NCBI RefSeq assembly: GCF_002265625.1
Contig: NZ_NOVE01000006.1
Location: forward strand, 1-64,000
DNA from: Prevotella sp. 885
GTDB taxonomy: Bacteria > Bacteroidota > Bacteroidia > Bacteroidales > Bacteroidaceae
DNA: 64,000 nucleotides
Direction: 5' to 3'
Under the pieces are notes generated by a model that saw nothing but the letters and a program-made list of their open reading frames with translations, was not told the origin of the DNA and made no database searches. Of the stretch, positions 33,247 to 42,629 are shown piece by piece (positions within the stretch are counted from its first letter, which is position 1; every line of letters begins with the position of its first letter). The position numbers and the translations under genes are program-made.

Positions 33247-36155
33247 ACGAGACATCTTTCCTGGAACATGTGGCGAAAGACCTGCTGAGCAAGCACGGAA
33301 CCGACCTTTCGCGCATGGCGGTGGTATTCCCTAACAAGCGTGCGGCGCTCTTCATGAACGAGTTTCTGGCACGTAATGCGGAGAAGCCGGTATGGAGCCC
33401 CACGTATATGACCATAAGCGAGCTGTTCGGCAAGCAATCAGAATATGCTCTCGGCGACTCGATAAAACTGATATGCGACCTACACAAGTCGTTCGTAAAG
33501 TGCACGGGACTGGCAGAAGACCTCGACCACTTCTATGGTTGGGGACAGCTGCTGCTCTCCGACTTTGACGATGTGGACAAGAATATGGCTGACGCCGAAC
33601 GGGTGTTCAGCAACCTGAAGGACATACACGAGCTGGACGACATATCATACTTGGACGAAGAACAGCGCGACATTCTGAAGAAATTCTTCGCAAACTTCAC
33701 GGAGGACAAGGAAACGGAACTGAAGAAGAAATTCCTCAGCCTATGGTGTCACTTCGGCGACATCTATGCAGACTATCGTGACCGGCTGAAGAAGCAAGGA
33801 CTGATGTATGAGGGTGCGCTTTACAGAGACGTGGTGGAGAACAAAGATCTGAAGCTCGACTTCGACCAATATGTCTTTGTGGGATTCAATCTGCTGCATA
33901 CCGTAGAACGACAGCTTTTCTCGACAATAAAGAAGCAGGGCAAGGCTCTCTTCTATTGGGACTTCGACAACTACTATATGCCGAAACCCGGAAGACAGCA
34001 CAATCCGTCAGCAGGAACATACATAGCACAATACTTGGACGACTTTCCCTGCGAGCTGGACATAAAGTCAGAGGATGTGTATGACAATATGAAGGGCGAG
34101 AAGCACATGACCTACATATCGGCTTCCTCAGAGAATGCCCAGGCACGCTTTGCCGGCAACTGGCTGATGGAGAACGACAGATATAAGGCGGGCAAAAAGA
34201 CTGCCATAGTGATGTGCGACGAAAACATACTGCTGCCCTTGATGCACAGTCTGCCGGAGGATATAAACAAGGTGAACATCACAAGCGGTTATCCGCTTGC
34301 CACGACACCAATATTCTCTTTCGTGTCACAACTCTACGACCTCTACACCTTGGGTATGAGGCAGAACGGACAAAGCTACGGCACGTCACTTCTCAGCAAG
34401 GTGATGGGACATCCATACGCAGGAATGGCAACAGAAAGCGCGGCTGACCTGCTGAAAGAGATAAAGGAGAGACGCCTGCAATATCTGTCCGTGCAGTATC
34501 TGGCTACGTACGAGAAGGACGAAGGCATGGACGTGATGTTCAGCCAACTGCCAAAGACGAACGAAGGCATGACATTCAATTCGGCTTTGCTCGGCAAACT
34601 ATCGAACATCGTAAAGCGAATTGGCATTACGGGGGCACAGCAGGAGAAGGACGCCTTCTTCCAAGAGGCGGTATTCAGAATGTATACCGTGCTGAACCGA
34701 CTGAAGACGCTGACGGACAACGGCGACTTGGACGTCGACCAGAATACGCTACGACGACTGATAAGGCAGATTGTGACCACTACTGCCATCCCGTTCCATG
34801 GAGAGCCTATCGTGGGAATACAGATAATGGGTGTGCTGGAAACGCGAAACCTCGACTTCGACAACCTCCTCATCCTTTCATGCAACGAGGGCAACATGCC
34901 GAAGGGCGTAAACGACTCGTCCTTCATTCCCTACGCCATACGAAAGGCTTACGGACTGACCACCATAGACAATAAGGTGGCCATATATTCGTATTACTTC
35001 CATCGCCTCATACAAAGAGCCGGAAACGTCACCATTATGTATAACGAGGCTACAGAGAACGGACATACGGGAGAGATGAGCCGCTTCATGCTACAACTCA
35101 TGGTGGACGGCAGCCAGCAGATAAAGCATGCCAGCCTGTCAGCATCAAATGCCACAACGCCTATAAAGAGAAGAAGCATCTGTAAGGACAAGAACGTCAT
35201 GAGCGTGCTGGACGGTATGAAGAGCATGTCGCCTTCTGCCGTTAACAAATATATAAGGTGTCCGCTACAGTTCTTCTTTCAGTACGTGGCAAACGTGAAG
35301 GAGCCGGACTGCAACGACGAGGATATAGACAACCGCATGTTCGGAAACATTTTCCATAAGGCTGCACAATTCATATATGAGGATATAGCAAGCCATAACA
35401 ACAATGTGGTGACAGACGCGTTCATCGACAAATATATAGATAATGAGGAATTGCTCGGAGACGTTGTGGACAAGGCGTTCAGCGAAGAATTCTTCAAGAC
35501 TGACATATCAAAGGGCAAGATAAGCCTGAACGGACTGCAGATTATCAACAGAGAAGTGATTCTGACTTTCCTGCAGCAGATGCTGCGTCACGACAGAGCA
35601 AATACGCCCTTCAACATTCTGGCTTTGGAAACTGCCGTGTATGAAGACGTAAGCTTTACCACTCCAAGCGACGGCAAGCAGAGGAAGCTAGAAGTGGGCG
35701 GCATCATAGACCGACTGGATATGGTGAAGGACAGAAAGACTGGAGAGGACGTCATACGAGTGCTCGACTACAAGACAGGTAGGCAACCTAAATACGTATT
35801 GAAGAATGTGGAAGAGGTGTTTAATGCTGCAAACATAAGCAGCAAACACTCCGACTATTACCTTCAGACTCTCATGTATGCACTTAACGTGAGAGGTTCA
35901 AGGAAGCTGAATCCTGCAGGACTGAAGGTGGCGCCTGCCCTTATGTTCATAAAGCAGACCGTCAACAAGGACTACGATCCTATTCTGTATTTCGACAAGG
36001 AAAGAATTATGGACGTGCTGCCTTCCAAGACGGAATATACGGAGCACCTGAAGGATGTGCTGAAAGACATATTTGACCCTTCGGTAAGTTTTACGCCTAC
36101 GAAGGACAAGAAGACATGCGACACGTGTGCGTTCCAGAAGATTTGCGGAAGATAA
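33243..36155 (+). CDS. addB: AddB-like nuclease subunit
   Basis: This 970-residue partner of AddA starts in an ATGA overlap with it. The N-terminal part is a degenerate SF1 helicase fold (VVFPNKRAALFMNEFLAR replaces a Walker A; TSGYPLATTPIF and NLLILSCNEGNMP are later motifs). The C-terminal nuclease has VLDYKTGRQPK. Four cysteines for a [4Fe-4S] cluster bracket the nuclease: Cys673 (CPLQFFFQY) and Cys959, Cys962, Cys968 in CDTCAFQKIC at the very end. That arrangement is the AddB signature. Sequence similarity outside these motifs is low, as is usual in Bacteroidetes. Confidence 0.9.
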   Translation: MNETSFLEHVAKDLLSKHGTDLSRMAVVFPNKRAALFMNEFLARNAEKPVWSPTYMTISELFGKQSEYALGDSIKLICDLHKSFVKCTGLAEDLDHFYGWGQLLLSDFDDVDKNMADAERVFSNLKDIHELDDISYLDEEQRDILKKFFANFTEDKETELKKKFLSLWCHFGDIYADYRDRLKKQGLMYEGALYRDVVENKDLKLDFDQYVFVGFNLLHTVERQLFSTIKKQGKALFYWDFDNYYMPKPGRQHNPSAGTYIAQYLDDFPCELDIKSEDVYDNMKGEKHMTYISASSENAQARFAGNWLMENDRYKAGKKTAIVMCDENILLPLMHSLPEDINKVNITSGYPLATTPIFSFVSQLYDLYTLGMRQNGQSYGTSLLSKVMGHPYAGMATESAADLLKEIKERRLQYLSVQYLATYEKDEGMDVMFSQLPKTNEGMTFNSALLGKLSNIVKRIGITGAQQEKDAFFQEAVFRMYTVLNRLKTLTDNGDLDVDQNTLRRLIRQIVTTTAIPFHGEPIVGIQIMGVLETRNLDFDNLLILSCNEGNMPKGVNDSSFIPYAIRKAYGLTTIDNKVAIYSYYFHRLIQRAGNVTIMYNEATENGHTGEMSRFMLQLMVDGSQQIKHASLSASNATTPIKRRSICKDKNVMSVLDGMKSMSPSAVNKYIRCPLQFFFQYVANVKEPDCNDEDIDNRMFGNIFHKAAQFIYEDIASHNNNVVTDAFIDKYIDNEELLGDVVDKAFSEEFFKTDISKGKISLNGLQIINREVILTFLQQMLRHDRANTPFNILALETAVYEDVSFTTPSDGKQRKLEVGGIIDRLDMVKDRKTGEDVIRVLDYKTGRQPKYVLKNVEEVFNAANISSKHSDYYLQTLMYALNVRGSRKLNPAGLKVAPALMFIKQTVNKDYDPILYFDKERIMDVLPSKTEYTEHLKDVLKDIFDPSVSFTPTKDKKTCDTCAFQKICGR

Positions 36156-36175
36156 AAAGGAATACGTAGAAGATA

Positions 36176-36227
36176 AAAAAACTTGTGGAAGGTTTGCTGT
36201 AACGGGCAGACTTTCCACAAGTTTTTT
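36176..36227. terminator. Bidirectional terminator between addB and the TamL-like gene
   Basis: Arms of 18 nt (36176-36193 and 36210-36227) pair with one mismatch, A6 on the left and T6 on the right, loop 16 nt. The convergent genes end 20 nt and 3 nt away. Confidence 0.9.
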
Positions 36228-36229
36228 GT

Positions 36230-38446
36230 TTAGAACGGCAGACCGACGGCAAAATGCAAAGCCATGTCGCGACCGAAGTTGGGATTAAGAATCGGAAAGT
36301 GTTGGCGCTTATTGTCGTATACGGGATTGATGGCTTTCATACCCATATCCAGTCTTATGACAAAATAGTCGAGATTGAGACGTAAGCCCAAGCCGTACGA
36401 TACGGCTATCTGCTTATAAAACTCGTCAAAGCGGAACTGGCCACCCTTCTGCTCCTCGTAATACTTCAGAGTCCAGATATTTCCGGCGTCCACAAAGAAG
36501 GCACCATTAAACTTCCAGAAAAGGAAGGTCCGAAGCTCAGCATTAAGGTCGAGCTTCATGTCGCCGGTCTGATTGATGAAGTCGATGTTGCCGTCAGTAC
36601 CCTTATACCGTCCCGGACCGAGTTCTCTCACTCCCCATCCACGTACAGAGTTGGCACCACCAGAGAAGTAGCGCTTCTCGAAAGGCAGCACCTTACTGTT
36701 GCCGTAAGGATAAGCTATGCCCAAGCCCACATGCATGGCAAGCGTGTTCTTGGTGTCGATGGTCAGCACTCGCGTGTAATCGAAGTCGCCCTTAACGTAT
36801 TGGGCATACGCAATGTTGAACAACGTATACTGTCCTTCGGCGTTTTTCTTGTCGCCAAGAATGTGCGAGATGGCGCTAAGAAGATTGCCGCCGATCTCGA
36901 AGTTAGACCTTACGGCATGCTTACCGTTATTATAATGGAAGTTTATGCCGGTCTTAAGGATGAAGAGATCCTCGTAGTTATACTTCAAAATGGCATTTCT
37001 GCTCGACACATCGTCAAGGTAGTTGGTCTTGAACGTCTGCGAAATCCAAGGCATGTGCACGTAGTTGATGTCAAGGAGGTCGAATCGGTAAGAGCGATGT
37101 CGTCTGTTGTTCTTCCAATGATATCGCCATGCACCCGTAAGGACACGTCTGTGAAACTCGGGACGGTTCTGGAGGTTATAGCTGAAGAGAAGCTCCGACT
37201 GGAGATTCAGCTCTTTCTTGAAGCGCTTGGTAAGGAAGGGCGCTATGATGCGGGGGAACATCAGCTTGGTCTCCACATTATACTCCTCATAATCCTTGTT
37301 CTGATAGCCGTCAAGACCTGAGATGGCCTCGAAAGCTCCACGCAGCTGGATACTGAAAAGCTCGCTACCACGGAAGAGATTGTTGTTCTCATAAGTCAAC
37401 GACACAGCAGCACCAAGGTCGCCCGCAGTATTGGTGCCTTCCGGTTGGAAGGAAATGGAATTGGGCTTGCGGGTGCTTATCTGAATGTCGCAATTCAGAA
37501 GGTTGGTGTCAGGCAGCTCCGTAAAGTGAATGTTGGTGTACTTAACCGCTTGCAGACGTCCGAACTTATTATATGTGTCCTGCAATGCTGTGGCAGAGAA
37601 AGGCTGTCCTTCCTCCACATACGTATTGTTGACCAAGACTTTCTGGCGTAATGGAATGAAAGGCTTGCCATCGCCGCTGGCATAACGTATGCCGTTTATG
37701 AAGTATTGCTTGTGATTGGTCTCAACGCCGTTATTGGAAGCACGATACTTTATTATCCTAAGCTTTACATCCACGGTTCCTCCCTTACCTGTGGAGTCGA
37801 CATCGAAGTGGATGAAATCCTTATTGAACTTATAGAATCCCTTATCAGCAAGAATCTTCACTATTCGCTTTCGCTCATTATCGAGATTTTCGCTTGAGAA
37901 ATCCATACCGGTTTTAAGACCGCGGCTATTAGGGTCGTTAAGATGAAGAAACTCCTCCAACGTAGGATCCTCGCTCTCATATACCACATTACCTATAGTA
38001 TAAAGATGTCCGGGACGCACGGTATAGTTGACGTGCGCCCTACGCTTCTTGCTCGTGGTGGTTCTGCTTACCTCAGCATTCAGATATCCCTTCGACTGCA
38101 TGGCAGAAGTCATGTCATGGAGAGTTCGGTTGCTTTCTATGGAATCGTAAACGACAGGAGGTTCGCCTAAACGGCGCAGGAATCTGTTCATCCATACCGT
38201 AGAGTCGCGACCTGAAAGGCTATACAAAGAAAGGGGGACCTTGAAGACGGAGAACCACTTGGTGTTGGGGCGCTGATGGACGTAGGGATAGAGAGTACGA
38301 CCGTCAAAAACAGAATCCTCACTCTGGATGGTGGTCTTCTTCAAGAGATATTGGTCTTCTGGAACAAACTTGAGCGAAGAACAAGATGCCAAGATACATA
38401 TCGTGAAGACAAAAACGGGCAAAATCCATTTACCACTTCTAAACAT
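36230..38446 (-). CDS. TamL-like BamA/TamA family outer-membrane lipoprotein
   Basis: The start at 38446 gives 738 residues with a lipoprotein signal peptide ending LASC (Cys22); a longer frame from 38497 would add 17 residues before it and is less likely. POTRA-like repeats lie in about 50-330 (for example RTLHDMTSAMQSKGYLNAEV), and the Omp85 beta-barrel fills the rest, with the family motif in FSGGANSVRGWGVRELGPG and a C-terminal aromatic end FAVGLPF. Lipidated TamA homologs, called TamL, are established in Bacteroidetes and assist outer-membrane protein assembly with TamB. No tamB is adjacent here. Confidence 0.88.
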   Translation of the reverse strand: MFRSGKWILPVFVFTICILASCSSLKFVPEDQYLLKKTTIQSEDSVFDGRTLYPYVHQRPNTKWFSVFKVPLSLYSLSGRDSTVWMNRFLRRLGEPPVVYDSIESNRTLHDMTSAMQSKGYLNAEVSRTTTSKKRRAHVNYTVRPGHLYTIGNVVYESEDPTLEEFLHLNDPNSRGLKTGMDFSSENLDNERKRIVKILADKGFYKFNKDFIHFDVDSTGKGGTVDVKLRIIKYRASNNGVETNHKQYFINGIRYASGDGKPFIPLRQKVLVNNTYVEEGQPFSATALQDTYNKFGRLQAVKYTNIHFTELPDTNLLNCDIQISTRKPNSISFQPEGTNTAGDLGAAVSLTYENNNLFRGSELFSIQLRGAFEAISGLDGYQNKDYEEYNVETKLMFPRIIAPFLTKRFKKELNLQSELLFSYNLQNRPEFHRRVLTGAWRYHWKNNRRHRSYRFDLLDINYVHMPWISQTFKTNYLDDVSSRNAILKYNYEDLFILKTGINFHYNNGKHAVRSNFEIGGNLLSAISHILGDKKNAEGQYTLFNIAYAQYVKGDFDYTRVLTIDTKNTLAMHVGLGIAYPYGNSKVLPFEKRYFSGGANSVRGWGVRELGPGRYKGTDGNIDFINQTGDMKLDLNAELRTFLFWKFNGAFFVDAGNIWTLKYYEEQKGGQFRFDEFYKQIAVSYGLGLRLNLDYFVIRLDMGMKAINPVYDNKRQHFPILNPNFGRDMALHFAVGLPF

Positions 38447-38494
38447 TCTAAAACCTATACTTTTATTAGTAATAATATATTCTAAATATCTTTG

Positions 38495-38530
38495 CAAAGT
38501 TAATAAATAAAAAATATAATTACTACCTTT
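38495..38530. promoter_or_regulatory. Divergent promoters of the TamL-like and TrmH-family genes
   Basis: Minus-strand TAACTTTG (38502-38495) lies 48 nt before the TamL-like start, which also supports the shorter start at 38446. Plus-strand TACCTTTG (38523-38530) lies 32 nt before the methyltransferase start. Confidence 0.68.
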
Positions 38531-38562
38531 GCAGAATATAATTTATAGTTTTCGTACTGATT

Positions 38563-39339
38563 ATGATTAGCAAGAACAAGATAAAGTATATCCATTCACT
38601 TGAAAACAAGAAGGGCCGCGACTCACAAGGAATGTTCGTGGCTGAGGGTCCGAAGGTGGTGGCTGACATTTTGGCATTACACAAAGAGAAGCTGCGCATG
38701 CTGGTAGGCACAAAGGATTGGTTTGACAATAACATGAAGCTTATTCCGAAGAACGCGGGATGCGAAATCGTGGAAGTAACGAACGAAGAACTGTCAAAGA
38801 CAAGTCTGCTCTGTCATCCGCAGCAGGTACTTGCTGTCTTCGAAAAGTTAAACACCCAGATAGACATCAACGACATAGCTAAGAAGCTGACACTCATGAC
38901 CGACGGCGTGCAGGACCCTGGCAACCTTGGCACCATCATACGCATAGCAGACTGGTTCGGCATTGAGAACATAATATGCAGCACAGACACGGTGGACGTA
39001 TACAATCCAAAGGTGGTGCAGGCAACTATGGGAAGCCTGGCAAGGGTGAACATCACGTACATGGACATGGAAAAACTCTTTGCTATCGTACCGTCAGACC
39101 TTCCCGTTTACGGAACTCTGTTGGAAGGCAAGAACATATATGAACAGCCGCTTACGGACAACGGCCTTATCATAATGGGCAACGAGGGCAAGGGACTGTC
39201 CGCTCTCAGCCGCTCAAAGATAACCAGAGCCATCCGCATACCCAATTATCCAGAAGGACGTGAGACGGCTGACAGTCTGAATGTGGCTGTGGCAACTGCT
39301 ATTGTAGCAGCAGAATTCAGACGTTCGATTAAATATTAA
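38563..39339 (+). CDS. TrmH (SpoU) family RNA 2'-O-methyltransferase
   Basis: This 258-residue SPOUT enzyme methylates a ribose in rRNA or tRNA using S-adenosylmethionine. The three knot motifs are seen: DPGNLGTIIRIADWFG (motif 1), LIIMGNEGKGLS (motif 2) and DSLNVAVATAIVAAEFRR (motif 3). An N-terminal substrate-binding region (FVAEGPKVVADIL) is typical of RlmB/TsnR-like members. The RNA target cannot be told. It leads a run of closely spaced genes through to the TPR gene at 42.5 kb. Confidence 0.9.
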   Translation: MISKNKIKYIHSLENKKGRDSQGMFVAEGPKVVADILALHKEKLRMLVGTKDWFDNNMKLIPKNAGCEIVEVTNEELSKTSLLCHPQQVLAVFEKLNTQIDINDIAKKLTLMTDGVQDPGNLGTIIRIADWFGIENIICSTDTVDVYNPKVVQATMGSLARVNITYMDMEKLFAIVPSDLPVYGTLLEGKNIYEQPLTDNGLIIMGNEGKGLSALSRSKITRAIRIPNYPEGRETADSLNVAVATAIVAAEFRRSIKY

Positions 39340-39357
39340 ACAAAACCTCATAACGAT

Positions 39358-40248
39358 ATGATTATAAACGAATTGATAAAGAGTCGTAGTCACGCAGGAT
39401 GTATCAGCTCCTCGGCTAAGCTTTATTCGGACAACCTCTCCACAATATTCAAGAAGACATGGCTCATAACCCTCTTGGCATCTATATGTTTCTCGGCAAT
39501 CTCTTTCCTGCCGACAACAGTAATGCCGGGACAGATAAGCCCAATGATGTTTCTGGGCATATATGCATGCTACTTGCTTTTGCTCGTAATAGTATCGTCA
39601 TGCGCCATGGCTACCTTTGCCAAACTGGTGAACGGAGAATCATATAAGCACACGCTAACGAAATGCACAGCTGTAACAGCCACGCAATTAGTAACACTTA
39701 TCGTAGCCACTACGGCTGTATACAGTAGCCAGCAAAGTCTGGTAAAGTGGACGGCAAGTCTTGGTGCAGCTTCCTCACAGGTGCTTGTCGCTTTGGGTGT
39801 ATTGGTAGTAGTGGCGGTATTTTTCGTTCTGCTTTCTCCATTAGCTTACACTCATACAAAATACATTCTTGAGAACGGCTCAAAGTATGCGTCATGTTTC
39901 GGCAAGCCATATAGTTTCGGTATGAAGAACTGCGGATATATAATCCTTTCCGTTATTGTTGCTTTACTTGAACTCGTATTGTCAATATTCTTATTCTCAA
40001 TACCTTTCATAGTATGTCACTTCTCAAGTTTCGCCGATTTTCTCGGAACATTGGACGGCGACACAAGCGGTCTTCCTTCATACTTCAACATGCTGGTATT
40101 CGGAACTAACATCGTATTCTGCTTCCTGACATATTACGTCGTATACAGCATTTTCCTGCTGTTCTGCTTTGTTTATGGCAACATTGAAGCAAAACGCATC
40201 GGAACAGCCAAAGACCAATCACCCCAAGACGCAGCAAAGGATGAATAA
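39358..40248 (+). CDS. Hypothetical membrane protein, 296 residues
   Basis: I do not recognise the family. About six transmembrane helices are visible (near residues 35-55, 62-85, 105-125, 140-165, 195-225 and 245-275), with a short N-terminal cytosolic part and a charged C-terminal tail. There is no catalytic motif or signal peptide. It starts 18 nt after the methyltransferase gene, and its stop overlaps the folK-like start by 8 nt, so it belongs to the same operon. Confidence 0.82.
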   Translation: MIINELIKSRSHAGCISSSAKLYSDNLSTIFKKTWLITLLASICFSAISFLPTTVMPGQISPMMFLGIYACYLLLLVIVSSCAMATFAKLVNGESYKHTLTKCTAVTATQLVTLIVATTAVYSSQQSLVKWTASLGAASSQVLVALGVLVVVAVFFVLLSPLAYTHTKYILENGSKYASCFGKPYSFGMKNCGYIILSVIVALLELVLSIFLFSIPFIVCHFSSFADFLGTLDGDTSGLPSYFNMLVFGTNIVFCFLTYYVVYSIFLLFCFVYGNIEAKRIGTAKDQSPQDAAKDE

Positions 40249-40648
40249 AGTGATTGTAGCTATCGGCTCAAACTATGACAGCAGACCGAGGATAGAGGCA
40301 GCAAAAAAGTCGCTCCAACGACTAATACATAATGCCGGATTCACGCCTGAGAAAGAGACTGCGCCAATCGGCGTCAGCTTGCCTTGCGCCAACTACACAA
40401 ACCTGCTCGCCTATGGCTATACCGACATCAGCATAGACAGCCTTCGTGAGCATCTGAAGGACATAGAGAAGGCATGCGGCGACAAACGCGAGGAACGCCG
40501 GAAAGGCAAGGTGGCGATGGACCTTGACATTCTACTCTATGGCAGCAGCCACCACCATGACGCCGACTGGCAAAGAGACTATATTAAAGAGATGATACAT
40601 TCTATACATCATTTTCTGCAGGACGTAAACAACATCAAACAACAATGA
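40241..40648 (+). CDS. folK: FolK-like (HPPK) protein, short form
   Basis: The start at 40241 (inside the previous stop region) gives 135 residues beginning MNKVIVAIGSN, the HPPK signature; the upstream frame to 40169 lies inside the membrane gene and is unlikely. HPPK adds pyrophosphate to hydroxymethyl-dihydropterin in folate synthesis. The family pattern continues with ETAPIG, NYTNLLAYG, LKDIEKACGDKREER and VAMDLDILLYG, whose two Asp bind magnesium. The usual C-terminal segment with the PHP motif is replaced by a His-rich tail, so this may be a reduced paralog. It overlaps the M64 gene by 4 nt. Confidence 0.75.
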   Translation: MNKVIVAIGSNYDSRPRIEAAKKSLQRLIHNAGFTPEKETAPIGVSLPCANYTNLLAYGYTDISIDSLREHLKDIEKACGDKREERRKGKVAMDLDILLYGSSHHHDADWQRDYIKEMIHSIHHFLQDVNNIKQQ

Positions 40649-41943
40649 AAAATCATATTATGCACAAACTTATTCTGGCTGCCATAATGCTCGTCATTAC
40701 AGCATCAGCCAACGTAATCAAAGCACAGCCACGATTCGACGAATGCTTCGCCGACTCTACACTTCGCCTTGACTATATATTCTCAGGCAACGCATCACAT
40801 CAGAAAATTTCCGTTGACAAACTTTGTCTTATGCCACGATGGTATGGCAAGAAAGCACATCTGGACGAACTGCCTATGGAAGGCAACGGACAGATAACAG
40901 TACGTGACGCTAAGACCAACGCCGTGATATACCGCAACTCCTTCTCTACGCTTTTCCAGGAGTGGCTGACATACGACGAGGCAAAGCACGTGGACAAGGC
41001 TTTTGAGAACGTATTTCTTATTCCGATGCCTAAGAACACGGTGAAGGTAACTGTGGATTTGATGGACAATCGTCGTCAGGTGATGTGCAGCATGACACAT
41101 ACCGTTGTGCCCAACGACATCCTCATCAGACATATCGGCTTCTCACATGTTACACCATACACCACAATTCAGGCAGCCAAGGACACTACCAAGTGCATCC
41201 ACATAGCCTACGTAGCAGAGGGCTATACAGAAGCAGAGATGGACGTATTCCTCAAGGACGTGAAACTTGCCAACGAAGCGATGTTCAGCCACGAGCCGTT
41301 CAAGGAATTGCGCGACCGCTTTAATGTCGTGGCTGTATGTTCGCCTTCCGCCGAATCCGGAACAAGCGAACCATCGAAGGGAGTATGGAAGTCGACCGCT
41401 CTTGGCAGCCATTTCGACACGTTCTATTCTGACAGATATCTCACAACGCTTAACCTCAAAGACCTTCACAATGTCTTGGCAGGTACGCCCTACGAGCACA
41501 TTATTGTGCTTGTGAATACAAGCGAGTATGGCGGAGGTGGTATTCTCAACTCATACAATCTCTCAATGACCCATCATCCATTGTTCCAGAAAGTAGTAGT
41601 GCACGAGTTCGGTCATAGTTTCGCAGGATTGGCAGACGAATATGCTTATGAGCAGGAACAACTGTCAATACATCCTCTCGACATCGAGCCTTGGGAACCC
41701 AACATCACTTCACTCGTAAACTTCAAGGGTAAATGGGAGAATCTCTTGCCGAAGAAATATGAGGTGCCGACACCTGTCGTAGGCAACAAGAAGAAGATTG
41801 GACTTTATGAGGGTGCTGGCTATCAGATGAAGGGTATGTACAGAGGTCAGGAAGACTGTCGTATGAGAAGTAACAACGTACCATATTTTTGCACCATCTG
41901 CCAGAACCATCTGCGAAATCTTATACGCTTCTATACAGAATGA
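40645..41943 (+). CDS. Secreted M64 family zinc metallopeptidase
   Basis: This 432-residue protein has a signal peptide (MKNHIMHKLILAAIMLVITASANVIKA region) and matches the M64 (IgA peptidase) family. The zinc site is HEFGHSFAGLADEY, with His320, Glu321 and His324, and the Asp downstream as a likely third ligand. The N-terminal 170 residues form the beta-rich M64_N domain. The family name comes from Clostridium ramosum IgA protease; Bacteroidetes members are widespread and their substrates are mostly unknown. It begins in an ATGA overlap with folK. Confidence 0.9.
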   Translation: MKNHIMHKLILAAIMLVITASANVIKAQPRFDECFADSTLRLDYIFSGNASHQKISVDKLCLMPRWYGKKAHLDELPMEGNGQITVRDAKTNAVIYRNSFSTLFQEWLTYDEAKHVDKAFENVFLIPMPKNTVKVTVDLMDNRRQVMCSMTHTVVPNDILIRHIGFSHVTPYTTIQAAKDTTKCIHIAYVAEGYTEAEMDVFLKDVKLANEAMFSHEPFKELRDRFNVVAVCSPSAESGTSEPSKGVWKSTALGSHFDTFYSDRYLTTLNLKDLHNVLAGTPYEHIIVLVNTSEYGGGGILNSYNLSMTHHPLFQKVVVHEFGHSFAGLADEYAYEQEQLSIHPLDIEPWEPNITSLVNFKGKWENLLPKKYEVPTPVVGNKKKIGLYEGAGYQMKGMYRGQEDCRMRSNNVPYFCTICQNHLRNLIRFYTE

Positions 41944-42566
41944 CGAGATTATGGAATAAAATGTTAAGAGAATGGCAGAACCATAGAAGCATAATACTGC
42001 TCTTATTGGTTTTGGCATTCACACAAACCTCTTACTCGCAAACCAAATACGACAATATTTCAGACAAGGAAAAACTGAACAAAGCCGTGGATTACTTCCA
42101 AAGCGGCAAGTATCACGAATCAATTATCCTTTTCAAGCAACTCGAAAAGAGATTCAACCTCAACTATCGCTTCCGTGCATATATGGGCGTATGTTATTAT
42201 TACGACCATGAATATCGTCTTTGTGACAGCATCATCAGTTCCGTCTCAGACAAGCTGGAGGTATTCGCCCCACACGAGCGGTCTGTATATTATTATTGTG
42301 CAGCTGTCAGCTCCTTAGAAACGGGGAAGCTAAAGCAAGCAATCAACTATTTTGAAAAGACGCTCCTTCTATGTTACGACAACGAAAAAGGCAATATTCT
42401 CGGTCATATAGCGAAATGCTATCTTGGTCTTGACAAGGTGGATGTGGCGCAGGAATACCTGTTGAGCGCAAAGGCATACATAAATAGTTACGGCGGCGAA
42501 TGGACGATGCAAAAGCTTGAACGCGAAATCAGATGTTGCATTGGCGGACGTAACGACGACGAGTAA
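41940..42566 (+). CDS. TPR-repeat protein with signal sequence
   Basis: The start at 41940 overlaps the M64 stop (ATGA), giving 208 residues: a basic segment, then a hydrophobic signal (SIILLLLVLAFTQTSYSQ) and TPR-like helices (LNKAVDYFQSGKYHESIILFKQLEKRF; CAAVSSLETGKLKQAINYFEKTLL; GHIAKCYLGLDKVDVAQEYLLSAKAY). An alternative start is 41961. It is likely periplasmic and involved in protein-protein contacts. Partner unknown; position suggests co-expression with the M64 peptidase. Confidence 0.83.
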   Translation: MTRLWNKMLREWQNHRSIILLLLVLAFTQTSYSQTKYDNISDKEKLNKAVDYFQSGKYHESIILFKQLEKRFNLNYRFRAYMGVCYYYDHEYRLCDSIISSVSDKLEVFAPHERSVYYYCAAVSSLETGKLKQAINYFEKTLLLCYDNEKGNILGHIAKCYLGLDKVDVAQEYLLSAKAYINSYGGEWTMQKLEREIRCCIGGRNDDE

Positions 42567-42629
42567 TGGCATAAGATTTGCTATAGTTATAATCAAAACA
42601 GCTATACATTTTTAAATATAAAAACACAC

